Source of the DNA: Phoronis australis
Lineage: Eukaryota; Phoronida; Phoronidae
Direction of reading: 5' to 3'
Assembly: GCA_002633005.1 (NCBI GenBank)
Contig: NMRA01000153.1
Coordinates: 583,084-647,083 of the forward strand
Length of the DNA: 64,000 nucleotides
This document shows positions 1-13,000 of this stretch, one piece after another (the stretch's first letter is position 1; each line of letters starts with the position of its first letter). The notes under the pieces were generated by a model. The model saw nothing but the letters and a program-made list of their open reading frames with translations, searched no databases and was not told where the DNA came from. Both the position numbers and the translations under genes were made by a program.

Positions 1-1804
1 GGCATGTTGGACCGCGTGCCTGTCTCACAAAACTTGCTGAAAAGGTGTCGCATGTCTGCATTTTTGGTACACTCCTGACTGGGCACCTTGTCAATATGAG
101 TGACCCCCCTGGCGGTAGACCTAACCAAGCCAAGGGCTGAAAGCCATGTCGACTGGTTGGTTTTTAGATACACTTATAGAATCGTTCAAATGTCTAACGT
201 ACGAGCGCCTGAAAGTGGCAAGTGCAGCACTGGAGGACGCTGTCTCACTGGACTCTGGGCAGCTCGTTCTTGCAAAATCGCTGACATTGCAGCAGCGATT
301 TGATCCGCCGTGATTCAGCGCTCGTAGACACGTAACCCGTCAAGTATTTACATGAGCGCGCGTAACAGTGAGTTGTAAAACCGAACGACATTGGCTAAGA
401 GTTAAAACTAAATTACGCGCTTAATTTTACGCTGTAAATAAATTACGCTCGTAATTTTAGGGCGTAATTAACGGCGTAATGTACATAATTACGCTCGTAT
501 TTTTCCGGCCCCACTTTCCCTCCAACGGCCCATCATACTAAGCTGTCCCGCAACGCCGTCTTGACGGTTACGCCTATTTCCATGTCCTGTTGAGGCCTTT
601 CGATTTTTGATAGGGTCGTTGCAGTTCATGCAACGTCTCTCCCCGTCCATGTTGATACCGAGCTGAATTGTTTCTAATGTATGTATATATTTTAATTTGT
701 AAGTCTGTATCATCGTGTTATCGTTGGTGTGCAAGCGCCGTGTAGTGGTTCAGTTCATTTTGTACGATATCTCAGCTAAATCTAAGTAGGAGATACTCTC
801 AGTACTCCGAGAGCGCTACGTACATTTTTAGGGATGCACTGGTATGCTGCCAATGCAGTACTTTATGGCGATTCGGAATGGCCAAATTCACGCTACGTTG
901 GTTGTCGTGCATGTAGAAAAATGGAACTGTACCAGTTCAGTTGCTTCCAGGATTTACGGTAACCATGTAGTTACAAGGGTCCAGTATGTTCGGATTATCA
1001 GTTATTAGTTTTAAGTTGAAAGTTATGGTTATGTTACATTTGTGCTGCTCTGTAATTTACATGAATTATTATTACTCAGTTGATATGTAAATAAATGTTT
1101 ACTGTATTTAGTAAAAACAGTTTCTTTGATTTTAATTAGTCGAGCACAAAACTGCCAATACACAACACAGAGATGCTGAAAATTGTACATAAATAATTCC
1201 CTCTCGTTTATCTAAGATACGCAACTTGTCATTGGCGGTAAAAGAATAAATATGTTATCGTTTCAGTCATTTTTTGTTCACAAAGAGCTCCAATAAGGTG
1301 CTCTGTCTGTCTGTTTTCTATATGTTGTGTATAGCTTGTAACAAAACAAGGAATCTGCGTTAATGCCTGCTGGTCAAGCGGCTTCAAAGTGACGGACAAA
1401 TTTTAACTTAAATTGTGTATTGCACATAAAAACGGCTTAGACCGAACGGAATCCGTTGACTGCGTCTCCGAAAAGATCTACTGTGGCCGCTAATATTCCC
1501 TTCTGAAGTTTTCGATTTCGGCGTGGCCTTAGTATCACTATGTAGGACTTTTAAGCTGAGGCACCACCGCACTCCTTATAAGGCCCAAAAGTCTGCCAGA
1601 ACAGACAATCCCAAAAGAGTTATTCGTGAGCTCCACCCCGACCATTAAGTAATCGTGAAATATCAAATGTGTTGACTAAATGCGGCTGTAAACCCGTGTT
1701 CTGTCCAAAACCCGAATTTTTTTTTAAACCACCCGCCGCTATGAAATTGATCTGTACATGTTCCTTGCTCTGGTAATGAGTGATAGCTGTGTTTGCAGAG
1801 AACT
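1..1804. other. Downstream flank, no recognised gene
   Basis: Lies beyond the receptor 3' end. An ATG-initiated 55-codon frame at 146-313 (+) is open and helix-like but matches nothing I recognise. Bases 410-500 hold a cluster of AATTACGC in both orientations. The rest is AT-rich sequence with no gene signal. Confidence 0.5.
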
Positions 1805-2039
1805 GGGGCCCGTTGCAAGAAAACTGACGTAGCTAAAACAAATCTTAAATTTAAGCCAATTTTAAGATAAAACTTAAATTTTCTCAAATCCATTTCAAGA
1901 AAGAGGTCTTAGGTTTGACTCAAGTTTTGCCTTAATTTGGCTATATTACCAGATATGAAAGTTTCAAAGTTTGGAAATTGAGACAAATCTTAGACTTAAG
2001 TTAATAATGAACTTAAGTCAGCTTCTTGGAACGGGCCCC
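1805..2039 (+). mobile_element. MITE with GGGGCCCGTT ends, copy 1
   Basis: 235 bp bounded by GGGGCCCGTTGCAAGAAAAC at the left and, inverted, CTTCTTGGAACGGGCCCC at the right. The interior is AT-rich and non-coding, with repeated ACTTAAGT-like words. A homologous full-length copy lies inverted at 18905-19143. Terminal inverted repeats plus a second copy make it a non-autonomous DNA transposon; the superfamily is not settled. Confidence 0.75.
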
Positions 2040-3253
2040 TGGTCGCTTGTTATTCGTTGATACTATGGTCGGCTCGTAAAATGACACGTTGTGTATAGTA
2101 GAGGCTGATTTCAACCAATAACGAACTGACTTCTGTCGAAGCCCTGGAACCATTACCAATATGGTTAAGGTGGAATTTTAAACCAATTTCATAAAGTTAA
2201 GTGGTCAAAATCAAAAGTTAAGTTTTTGTACTGGAACAATTCAGGGTACGCTGTAATAGTTGTGAGACATGGATGTTCGCACAATCGTAACGGCGACGGC
2301 AATTTCAAACACATGAGAAACGTTGCCCTCGTAAATACGCCACAACAAATTCTAAAATTTTGTTAACCCGGTCAAAATGGTTGTGAAAGCTTTCGCCGAT
2401 ATCGTGCAAAACAATAACAGCATTTTTGCCTTCTGTTTTTAAGCCAGTCTCAGTCATATCAAATATTTGATTTACTGATTTTATGTTGCATCACCTCCTA
2501 GAGCACCTCGCGGACATCAACTTCTTATTTGCATTTTTTGTGAAGAAAGTGAAGTGCAAAAGTGAAAAATGAACCATAAAATAACCAAAGCCATCTTGAA
2601 AATCATGTATGGTACAAAATACATGTTTATTCTCCTGGAGCTATTACTAGAGTATTGTTTTTGGACATTATCACTGAACTCGAAATTTACCGTACAATTG
2701 TGCCTGGCAAAGTGAGATAGCAAGAAAAGCGAAACCCGGAGGTCACGTGGTTCACCAGGAAAGCGTACGGTCGTTTCAGTGTCTCGCAAATTTTTGCGAA
2801 AACTAAAGCAAAAGAACAACATAATCATGTTAAGAAATATTATTTATCGAAAAGCATCAAATAACTCGTGTAACGATTCAACTTCGCGCGTTTCATTTAT
2901 TTTGCCTGTTATGTGTTTTTACTGTAGCAATGGTTGGAGTTGGTATCATGTTTATGCTGTGCAGACGTTGCTGCCGGGATTGAACAAAAGACAAATTATA
3001 AGAACTCTTGTGTTATAAATATCAAAACTATATTGTATCCATCGGAGAGCATTATACAAAATAATGGTTTCCAAAGATAGCCCATTAATATTACAAATTT
3101 TGTAAAATATAGATATGGAATTGACTTTCAATTATTTTTAGCTGCGTACCACCAACTATACAATCATACACTCTGTCACATTGCCGCTAGAAGGAGTGGC
3201 ACTGTGCATCCTTGAGGTGGAAACTGGATGAGCAAACTGAGTTATCTCCCGTA
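2040..3253. other. 3' flank of the receptor, no other gene
   Basis: AT-rich non-coding sequence. Short open frames at 2517-2828 (-) and 2779-3018 (+) overlap each other and look random. Confidence 0.45.
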
Positions 3254-3259
3254 TTTATT
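3254..3259 (-). terminator. Possible poly(A) signal for the receptor gene
   Basis: AATAAA on the minus strand about 390 nt past the stop codon, the nearest exact hexamer that I see. Another lies at 2896-2901. Choice of site cannot be settled without transcripts. Confidence 0.3.
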
Positions 3260-3650
3260 GACACTGTCGAAATATAATATTATGCTTAGTGACTGTTGTT
3301 ACACAGCCTATGATATTTTAGCAATTGTAATCGTTGTGTGTCTACTTCTCAATGAAAGTGCACATGACAAATACAGGATGTCAAGAGGGGAGCCGTTAAC
3401 ACTTGTGTCACAAGGACAGGCGATCCGGACATCATCTAAAGTTTGCCTTTTAACGAGAACCAGGGGTCCATTTCTTAACCGGTATGAAACTCGTGAGAAA
3501 AGATAGTGAGATCAGATGCTTCGCTTTGATGCATGGTGACATCTCGAGAATGCTCGTCTTGTCTCGCTAAACTCGCAAGAAGCTAGCCTTACGGAAGGCA
3601 GCCCTGACTTGCTTTAATGGACCGTCGAAGGCACTGCATTAAGGATACTA

Positions 3651-4010
3651 TCAGTCATAATCGGGCTTATAACCGAACACAAACGCTACCAAACAGATGC
3701 ATACAATCATAAAAACAAGAAGAAAAAATCTGTCTAATACCATGGCCACTAGGTGCCAGTCTTCTTCTAGTTTCTCGTTGGCCTGGCGCTCTTGACTGAC
3801 CCCTAGCAACTTTTCAGTGTTCTGTGCTATCTGCTGGAGGTCACGATTTCTAAAATCCCTGACTTTCGTGTAACCATTATGGTGGCCATTTATAGCCTCT
3901 TCACATGTGAATATGTGTCTAGTAAACTGGATGTTGCCATTTTCGTGTGCTTTCTCGTTACTGTAGACCGACTCTGTGGAGGGGTGTCGTCTGCGTTGAT
4001 AACCAGCTAC
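3651..4010 (-). CDS. nAChR exon 8: intracellular loop, M4 and stop
   Basis: 360 nt including TGA at 3651-3653, residues 368-486. Acceptor acgtgttcacag. The first 83 residues are the variable intracellular loop, rich in Arg, His and Asn, followed by an amphipathic stretch ([16 protein letters not shown]) of the kind that precedes M4. M4 is about 455-479 ([20 protein letters not shown]), and the extracellular tail is seven residues. DRFF at the start of M4 is typical of the family. Confidence 0.93.
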   Translation of the reverse strand, partial: VAGYQRRRHPSTESVYSNEKAHENGNIQFTRHIFTCEEAINGHHNGYTKVRDFRNRDLQQIAQNTEKLLGVSQERQANEKLEEDWHLVAMVLDRFFLLVFMIVCICLVAFVFGYKPDYD

Positions 4011-7000
4011 CTGTGAACACGTAGAAGGTTGGCTAGTGCACACAATGATTTCAAAACGGAAACAGTTCTGATAATCCAACGTCCAAAATTTCATTTCTTT
4101 TCGTATTCGTCTGTTTCTCTGAAGCTGTTTATCGTATTTTTATGAAATTTGGTTAATAGCATTCTATTGAAACGATGACGTTTCTGTTTTCACCGGATGG
4201 GTTCGACATCTTTTGCGCCATCTAGTGGCAATTCTTTTCTGTTTTTAGTCTATTTTTGGCAACCGCCCCTGTATCAAACAAACCGCTCCCTTGTGAAAAT
4301 TAGCGCATATTATGTTCTTACCTAGGACCAATATTACTCCCAGGTTCTTACTGTGAAGAGGACGGTTGCTAACGACGATTTTCCGATGACTTCAATTACT
4401 ATGGCGCCTACTAGTGGCGGTTATGTTTTTGCGCCCATAGCCTCCTAGTGGCAATTTCATTTTTTCCGTTTTCCTCGATTTCTCAGAAGTTCCTTGACGG
4501 ATTTGTATGAAATTTGGTAAATAGCTTTGATAATACCAGTTTTCGAATGGATTTGACGTATTTTGCGCCATCCGTTGCTCTTGGTATTCGATTTCGCCAC
4601 GTCTCGCTCCTCAGAGAGCTTTCATCTTTCGGTAACGCAAAAAGAATACTGTCACAGGAAGGAATGTAGTAAAACCGATTTTATGCGAGTAAAATACCTA
4701 ATTCAATTTTCCTTTTTTTAGTCAGCTAATCATGGCGAAATGCACCTTTAATACTACGCCATCTTGACATTTCGAGCAAACTTACTGCTTTGTAAGAAGT
4801 ACAAGGCTCAGGCCATGTTGTCAACATTAGGAGAAAAAAACACGTTAAGCCACGTTGTACGGGGTCATTTCAATGGAATGTAGTTTACTTACTTTTCCCG
4901 ATGTCCAAAAGCCGTAACTCTTCACCAACTTCTTCTTGAAGACGATAACCGCCAGACAGTAAGCCAGTTTTTTCAGCCAATCGGGCACTTCTCTTCCGTG
5001 TGTTCCGCGATAGTACACGCCCAGAATCAACACTGTCGCACTCGATGACGCCGCCACTAGCATGATGGCCACGGCAAAAATCCAACCTTAGACAAAAAGT
5101 AAGAGTTGAATTTCATTTGGTAACCACGTGGCAGAAAACATGAAATGCTAGACAGAGTCTTACCGGGTACCTAACCTGATAATCGGGTTCTTTGTCCCAA
5201 GGACAGTGTTGAGTGTATTCTAGCCGTGTAAGCTGATACACTGACTGTTGCATGTATACTAAGTCATCACGAGAAGCGAAAACGTAAGATCACGCAAGTC
5301 TTTGCGAGATATCGCCATGTGAATTACAAGCAAGGCACATGATCACACTAGTTTTACTATCGAGATTCTAGACACATCACGCTCGCGAAAACACAAGATC
5401 ACGCAAGTCTGCTAGATATCACCATGCATTACAAGCAAAGCAACATGATAACACTAGCTTTACTCTCGAGATTCTTGCGTCTACGGAACTCGTGTACCCC
5501 AGGCTGAGTGATCTCTTAAATGCATTTCTTTGAATGCCAACTTATGGGACCGTTAATTCGTTGATCGCCCGAACGTTCCATACAAAAACATTAGGACATG
5601 GGCGGCGTAGCTCTGAAATTAGTGGGGTCTGTGTAGCTCACCCCACTGGCCAGCCCCCTATGATGCGCCGCCCATGTAGGACCGGGACTAAGAGTTCAGG
5701 GACAGTGAGTCCGAGCCTTTTTACACGGGATCCATTTCGGCCCATAGTTATAGTCCAAGAATGACCAATAAAAGAAGTACCCAGTCGCAAACTTACCTAT
5801 TAGCGGTATGGACTCCGAGCTGGCGGGCATGGACTCGGCTACGATTAGCATGAAGACAGTGAGCGACAGTAGAATAGTGATACTGAGTGACACCTTCTCT
5901 CCGGAAGCCGGCGGTAAGTAGAAGCCTACGATAGTTATGGCTGTGATGACGACACAAGGCAGAAGAAGATTGAATAAGTAGTACAGCGAGCGCCTCCGCA
6001 TGACGATAGTGAAGTCCAAGGTTGGATACGGTTCTGTGCAGCATGCGTAGTAAGCCACATTTCTGAAAAAGACAAGTCTGCTTTCTGAGATTTTTCGACT
6101 ACTTCTCTTCTGGGCTGGGAAAGATTTCTTTTCGGATGCAACTGAATATGTGAACCATCGCCTGCTACCTGGGGTGTGTTCAGCAGACGCGCAAAAATCT
6201 CCAGAAAAAACAATGAATACCACACACTTTAAGAAGGCAAATCAGATGTATGACGTTTCAAACGTTGGATCAGATGTCCAGTTTTCCTTCTGATAGTGCG
6301 AGTGAAATTACTTTGCTTGCATTCCGAGGCGGATCAACCGTTATTTTGCCAATTGGAACATTGCCGTGGTTCACCTAGAGACAATAGGGGATCATAACTT
6401 TGGCATATCAATGAGGGCATTTCCGTATAAATCCAGTAGGTATCTTCAATGAAAGTATTCGTCTGAGGAAATTGCGCTATACCCGGAACATCAGGACTGA
6501 ATTGCATGTGACCTTGGTAATATATTCATGCTATAGAAATAGACACCCAAGCAAAATATTTGCTTTCAACATATATAGTCATTTATTTTCAGCTAAATTT
6601 CGCTTATGTTTGGCTTCATTTTTAGCAAATTCAAACCAACCGAGATTACACACCGCGAATTTATGTAAAAAGTAATTAATATCCAAGGAAAGAAAGGGTC
6701 ATGGGCTCAAAAAAGAAAATTTCAGAAAATCTGAGCTTCTCTAGATTTTATTTGAATGTTTTGAGCTGAGTAACCACTGGTAATTTCAGCCAAAGCCAGA
6801 ACTCGCCAGCTAAAAAACATACACCGTTTCATTCCACACTTATAATGTGACTTATAAAAACCGCATTCGATTCATTGTGCATTGTCATGTGCCAAATGTG
6901 CGAGTTATTCGAGACGACTTCAACTACCGCACATGGCAAATCTTGGTCTGTCATTTTGACGACTTTCGATTTTCGATGCCTTTTGGTAATTTAAAACATC

Positions 7001-10000
7001 ATCTAACTTTCTTTAACGCTAGGGTACATTTGCCAAACCTGCACACCTACTTTCATAATCTATGGCCGATAGAATAAACGTCTTATATTTTACTTACTTT
7101 GAAATATCACCTAGTATCCGTAACTTTTTGGAAATTGCTTTGCATTCTTTGAGTGTAAATCAAATATTTTTACAAATCACTGATATATCATTGACCAAGA
7201 CAGTCCCTGTTATTTCGTTTTTGACCGTCAGAACATCTCGCGTACCCGTCGCGCCTGGTGCAGTGCTGTAGTGGTAAATTAAGAGGTAAGTAGGCGCCCA
7301 AAGCCCACCGTACCACTTTGAGCACTGAACGTAACTTACGATGCGTAGGCGCTACGTTCAAATGCCAAAAGGTGGTTGGCTGCGTCTACATGCGCCTACG
7401 CCCCACTACAGCACTGGCCTGGTGCCGGTAAGTTTCTTTGCGTACGCGCATGCAAAGTTTCAATTCACCAAGGGATTTGTCAGCGAGATAAGTTCGACAC
7501 TAGTTACAGGTATAAGGAGCATTTCAACTTCGAGATAGCTATTTTGATGCATTCAAAGAAATTGGTCAAAAATGTCATAGAAGCCTCAGGGTGGATTCGA
7601 ACTTGCTACACCTGTACTCGCAGACTAAGGCTCTGCTGGCAGACTTCTTAAGTTCTCTTGATAAGTGGTACAGAATTTTAAGTACAACTGCTAGTCACTG
7701 GTTTTGATTTCAGCAAATGTTTGGTAGACAACTACGAAAAAATCCAACGGATTTTCTTTTTTTACAGCCGTAGTCAAAGCTATTAAAGTATATCCAATCA
7801 AACAGTCAGCCGTAAAACCTATAATGTCCAACGGTCCCACCATCGAAGGCGACGCCGTTGCCAATCCCAGCACCAATGACAACAATGACAAAGACGATGC
7901 AGTCGAACTCACAAGGTACACGACTCAAACAACGGAAGATGACGTCACCCGCTGGGTGTGTAGGCCTACTGTGCCAGCGACAATGACGATACAATGAATT
8001 CCCCCGACATCAATGATTCTAGTCGTATTAGTCAACTGTTCCACTATTGGCGGGACCAAAGAGAGACTGTTATGCTATTTGAAGATGCGTTCATCCGCCC
8101 CGCCACTCCGTCAAAATNTCAAAGAAATTGGTCAAAAATGTCATAGAAGCGTGATTGTAAACAACCGCACGCGTGCTCAAGTGTACATCAAGAGCGTCTG
8201 GTGGATTTACGAGCGCAAAACAATTCGCCCGCAAAACGTGTCTCTAAGAAAACGACTTCTTCAGCAACTTTAACTGCGTTTTAATAAGTACACATATTTT
8301 GTTTCACATGCCGAGAATTTTGCTGTCGAATATACTTTTGGTCAACAAACCCTATATAAACCCAGTTACAAGTCTTTGAATATTGTGTAGCCCTGCAGGG
8401 TATCTGATGGCATGGCAAGCGTAAAAAAATTGAAACACATTTCCAAGTTCACGTCTGCACCTGAACACAACAGAAATGAAAGTGTTCGGAGGAGCGCCAC
8501 TTGGCGAAATCGACTGAAGAAATAAAACCCACCACAGAGACAATGACGCCAAGGACGATCACGATCTGTACACATGAACACCCACATACTAGAACACTCT
8601 GTACGGTAATACTGAGGACAACATCGAAGCGAATGAAAGCGCCAAAGACACCACGACCGAAGCATTGCGGGAACAGTGTAAACGCCTTCGACAATGACGT
8701 TTAAAGTGACATTATCGTCGGGAAAAGTACTTTTAAATTTATTCGATCAGCCTCAGGGTGGATTCCAACTTGCTACACCTGTACTCGCAGACTAAGGCTC
8801 TGCTGGCAGACTTCTTAAGTTCTCTTGATAAATGGTACAGAATTTTAAGTACAACTGCTAGTCACTGGATTTGATTTCAGCAAATGTTTGGTAGACAACT
8901 ACGAAAAAATCCAACGGATTTTCTTTTTTTACAGCCGTAGTCAAAGCTATTAAAGTCCATCCAATCAAACAGTCAGCCGTAAAACCTATAATGTCCAACG
9001 GTCCCACCATCGAAGGCGACGCCGTTGCCAATCCCAGCACCAATGACAACAATGACAAAGACGATGCAGTCGAACTCACAAGGTACACGACTCAAACAAC
9101 GGAAGATGACGTCACCCGCTGGGTGTGTAGGCCTACTGTGCCAGCGACAATGACGATACAATGAATTCCCCCGACATCAATGATTCTAGTCGTATTAGTC
9201 AACTGTTCCACTATTGGCGGGACCAAAGAGAGACTGTTATGCTATTTGAAGATGCGTTCATCCGCCCCGCCACTCCGTCAAAATGTCCTGCTTTTTGAAA
9301 TTGTCCCGCCTGTTACAAAAATGACGTGCTATCGTATATTACCGTTATTTCCCATGCGATATAGCCCTAATTTCCCGATGGATTAAAATGCTGTAGCGAA
9401 ATATTCCGTTTGGCNTCCAGGTTGGACTCGAAAGACCGGCTATTTAACTCACGCAATGTCTACTTTCGCTTTGTTTATCGCAGTGAGCCTCGCTTTGGAT
9501 CTTAATGGCCGCCGCGTGAATAGGGTCTATGGGCATTTAGTTGATGTTAGTACTTCGGGTTTCAAGTGTTCAGACATTGGGGCGTTTATTTCGAAAATTG
9601 CAAGAGATGCAAATAGGTCGAACGCTGGAATACATCGTCAAGGTTTGAAATAGTCCATGATGAACAGATCAAATTTAGTTGCGCGTGTAAGTCTTTTGAA
9701 TGGACTTGGTTGGCAACCTCAAGGGTCTTAGTGCCAACTGAGCTGCGAAACGAGATGCTGACATTGTAGAGGCTTACCAGCTCATTGACACAGCAGTTGA
9801 CGAAGTGCAAGCGTTGGGAACAAACATCGAAGATATCTGGGTAGAATGGTTCCAAGAGGAGCAAACCATTGAATCCAATGTACAGATTCCTCGGCAGTCT
9901 AGACACCAGAAGGATAGGACTAACGTATGGGGATTAAAAAGTGTCTAGAGAGAAGTTTTCAATTCAATTTTTTTTTGCATAGTACACTTTAGGTCTCGCA

Positions 10001-13000
10001 ACGGACCAGGCCAGCTTGATTTGTGTAGATGTTGAGTTTCAGTGTACATCTGGTCCCTCTGCAACCTCGTCCAGTATATCTTTGCACCACTGTGCACAGG
10101 ATGTTTTGGTTTCGTGAAACTGTTTTCAGATGATTTGTTTCCTGATACATTTGACGTTTTTCAATTGTTGTCAACGTGATTAATCTTAATAAAGTGATAC
10201 TTAATTATTTATTTTCGCTTTTAATAATAGACTATGAGCTGAGAGCACCATCGTTCGCCAGTGTTTCTCGTAACGAGACAGAACACATGTTTATTTCCGG
10301 ACTAACAGTACAGGTTTTCGTTCTTGAGGCTGCTGTTACGCGATAATCTGATATTCAAGTTTTTACGCCCCGTCGGTGCTCCTTATGCTCTTGAATATTT
10401 GGAAGCTGTCTAAACCCCTGTATACACACCACACTTTTTCGTATACGACTTTTCGTATGCTAAAAAGGTGTGTGTAAGCAGATGTTCCAACAAAAAAATT
10501 TTGCTGCTGGCGTGACTCATACCCAGATGTGCACAACAGGGTTTCACGAAACTTATGAACCAAGTTCATGTGACGAAATCGAGACGGGTTTTTCATTATC
10601 TTAAGAAAAACTCCAGAGACATGTCAAGTGCCAGAAACTTACCAGGATGCATGGAAATTTCACTATTTGGCTACAAAAACAAAAAAAGAATGTCTTACAC
10701 GGGAGGGGGGAAACCGCCCCTCTCGGCGTCACACACCTACGATTCGACCTTTGCGGGAATCCTAACCCCCCCCTTTACTGAAAACGTAGATCCGCCACTG
10801 CATTGTATTCGGATGTCCCGGTTTTCAACCAATGTCTCTTCCATTTTACACTCTTTCACAGTGCTAGGAAATGTAACACTGTTAAATTTTCTTTAGCATG
10901 GCTTCTCATTGGTTAAAGTAATGAGACCCACGTCATAACATTCAGTCATTCCCATTGGTTGAAATCTGAGAAACCCCGCTCAGTTCACATTTACCGAGTA
11001 GGGCGACCACCTAAGTTTGACTTCAATAGTTACATTTTATTAAAACGGACAGGGATCGATGTAAACAAAATCAAGGAAAAACCCCGACCCAGTGGCTTAA
11101 GCCCAAACAAGTACAGTATATAAAGACGTGAGCAAGTGGTGGCGATGTTATCGGTATACTTCCGACCAAGGCATGCGCATTGATGCCCACACACGTAATT
11201 CCGTGTGTCGTTCATCATGTTTCTGCAGGGCCAATTACAGTATAGGTGGCGCTGTGTTAGAGGGTACTTCCATTCTAGAATATTAGTAGGTATGCCTTTT
11301 TTATTGACGGTGCCACCAACAATGCAGTTATCGTTGACTACGACATGGACGATTATTGATTGAACTCATAGGTCAAACAATGCATGCCCTTTCTACGAGC
11401 ATGAGGGCGCCATGCTAAACCATGCTTGTAACCTCGCGGTCAGTATGATATGAATGTGGAACGATCCCCTGGGCAATGTTAGTTTATATCGACCAGCATT
11501 TTTTTCTCAATCAAAGTCAGTAGTGGACTGGATTCAGTTGGGATACACACATAACTCAGCTCCGGATGTTGTCGCAGTAGTGAAAATGGGCTTGATTAGT
11601 ATTCGGAACACTTTTCGAAGTCTCAACTACTGGACTGGGCTCCGTAGACCTACAGACGTTTGCTTTTGCAGCAAAAAATCTTCATAGAACGGAAACATTG
11701 ACTTCATCCCATAATTCAAAATTTCAACTTCGCCAACCATCCCTTCAGTGGCCATCATTTTGTAGTATTGAAATTCATAGCATACTCGTGAATGAATCAC
11801 TTACCTTTCACTCGCGAGATTTTGCGTGGTTTTGCGCGATCTCACTTTTCTCGCAAGAAACTTCGTTTTCACATTTGAGGGGAAATTTGAAGATACTAAA
11901 ATAGCCGAGGTTGTCCGCATGGGGTTTGATGGGACAAAGCCATTACTCGCAAAACACTTAAAACTGGACCTAACAGTTATTTTGTATTCCTCAAGCTATG
12001 GTTTGAAGAGCATCTTGTGCAGAGACTAACCCACAATGAAACAAGATTTATTTTTAAGTCACATAAGATGAGGCGTACATAACAAATAACACATGCTTGA
12101 TAATTTTCCTCTATTGATATCACAGTTCACGACCCGCCAGTACTGCTTTCATTAATGTTGCACTCCTCAGAGTTGATGTATTCCACTGGCAACAAAAAGT
12201 CGATTTCGCCGCACTGCTGCACTTGTTGAACCCGGATATATATTTATTGAAAAATACACAGAACAAACACAAAAATAATGACAAACCCAGAAATCGCAAA
12301 GCCTTGTATCTGGGTTGTAGACAATTCATAGATGGACGTAATACACATAGAGGTGTATACATGTAAGTGACATCTAATATAAATATTCCAATATTTAGAT
12401 ATGCTGTTACGAACGTATATCATAAACCCGGATCCTAGATAGGCCCTGGGCTTTTTCCACAGGAGGCTTATAACACCAGTTCACTGACCATTTTTTGGGG
12501 GGATTTTGTTTTGCTGTTTTTGATACCACAAACTAACGTATTCTATAAAAGCAATAAGTCTTGTGTTCAAACTACCGCATTGTCAGGAAATTTGAATTTT
12601 AAATTTGTCTAATTCTGCAAAGTTTACAAAAAATAGAACACTTTATAAACAATGAAATTAGATACTGAAAATAATGGGTCTCCTTATTTCTTCATTTTAA
12701 AATGAAAATTTAAAACAAATTTCTGAATAAATAAAGATCACTATAAACCCTTGTTCCGTCAAACAAATGACTTTTGATTTAGACCAGTTGTCACTACAAA
12801 TTTGACACTAAAGTTTTCCTTACTCAGATTAGAGACAATCATGCCGGCGCTCGGGAAAAACCAACTGTTTGTTATTTCTTCAGACCGAGCTCGTGAGATT
12901 TCGCGAAATCACGCGTGACTTGAAATTTTCTGAACTTCCTCTAAAAAAATTGTTAGCTGTCAGTTCTTCCAGAGCGCGGAGGTCACAACATAAATCCAAA

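Noticed and set aside
4845-5072. Alternative end of the receptor by reading through the exon 7 donor
   Set aside because: The donor gtaagt is strong and exon 8 supplies M4 in phase; the read-through tail looks like intron.
7691-7921. Hydrophobic 76-codon minus frame, repeated at 8858-9088
   Set aside because: Mirror of the plus-strand acidic exon candidate; no splice or start support on the minus strand.
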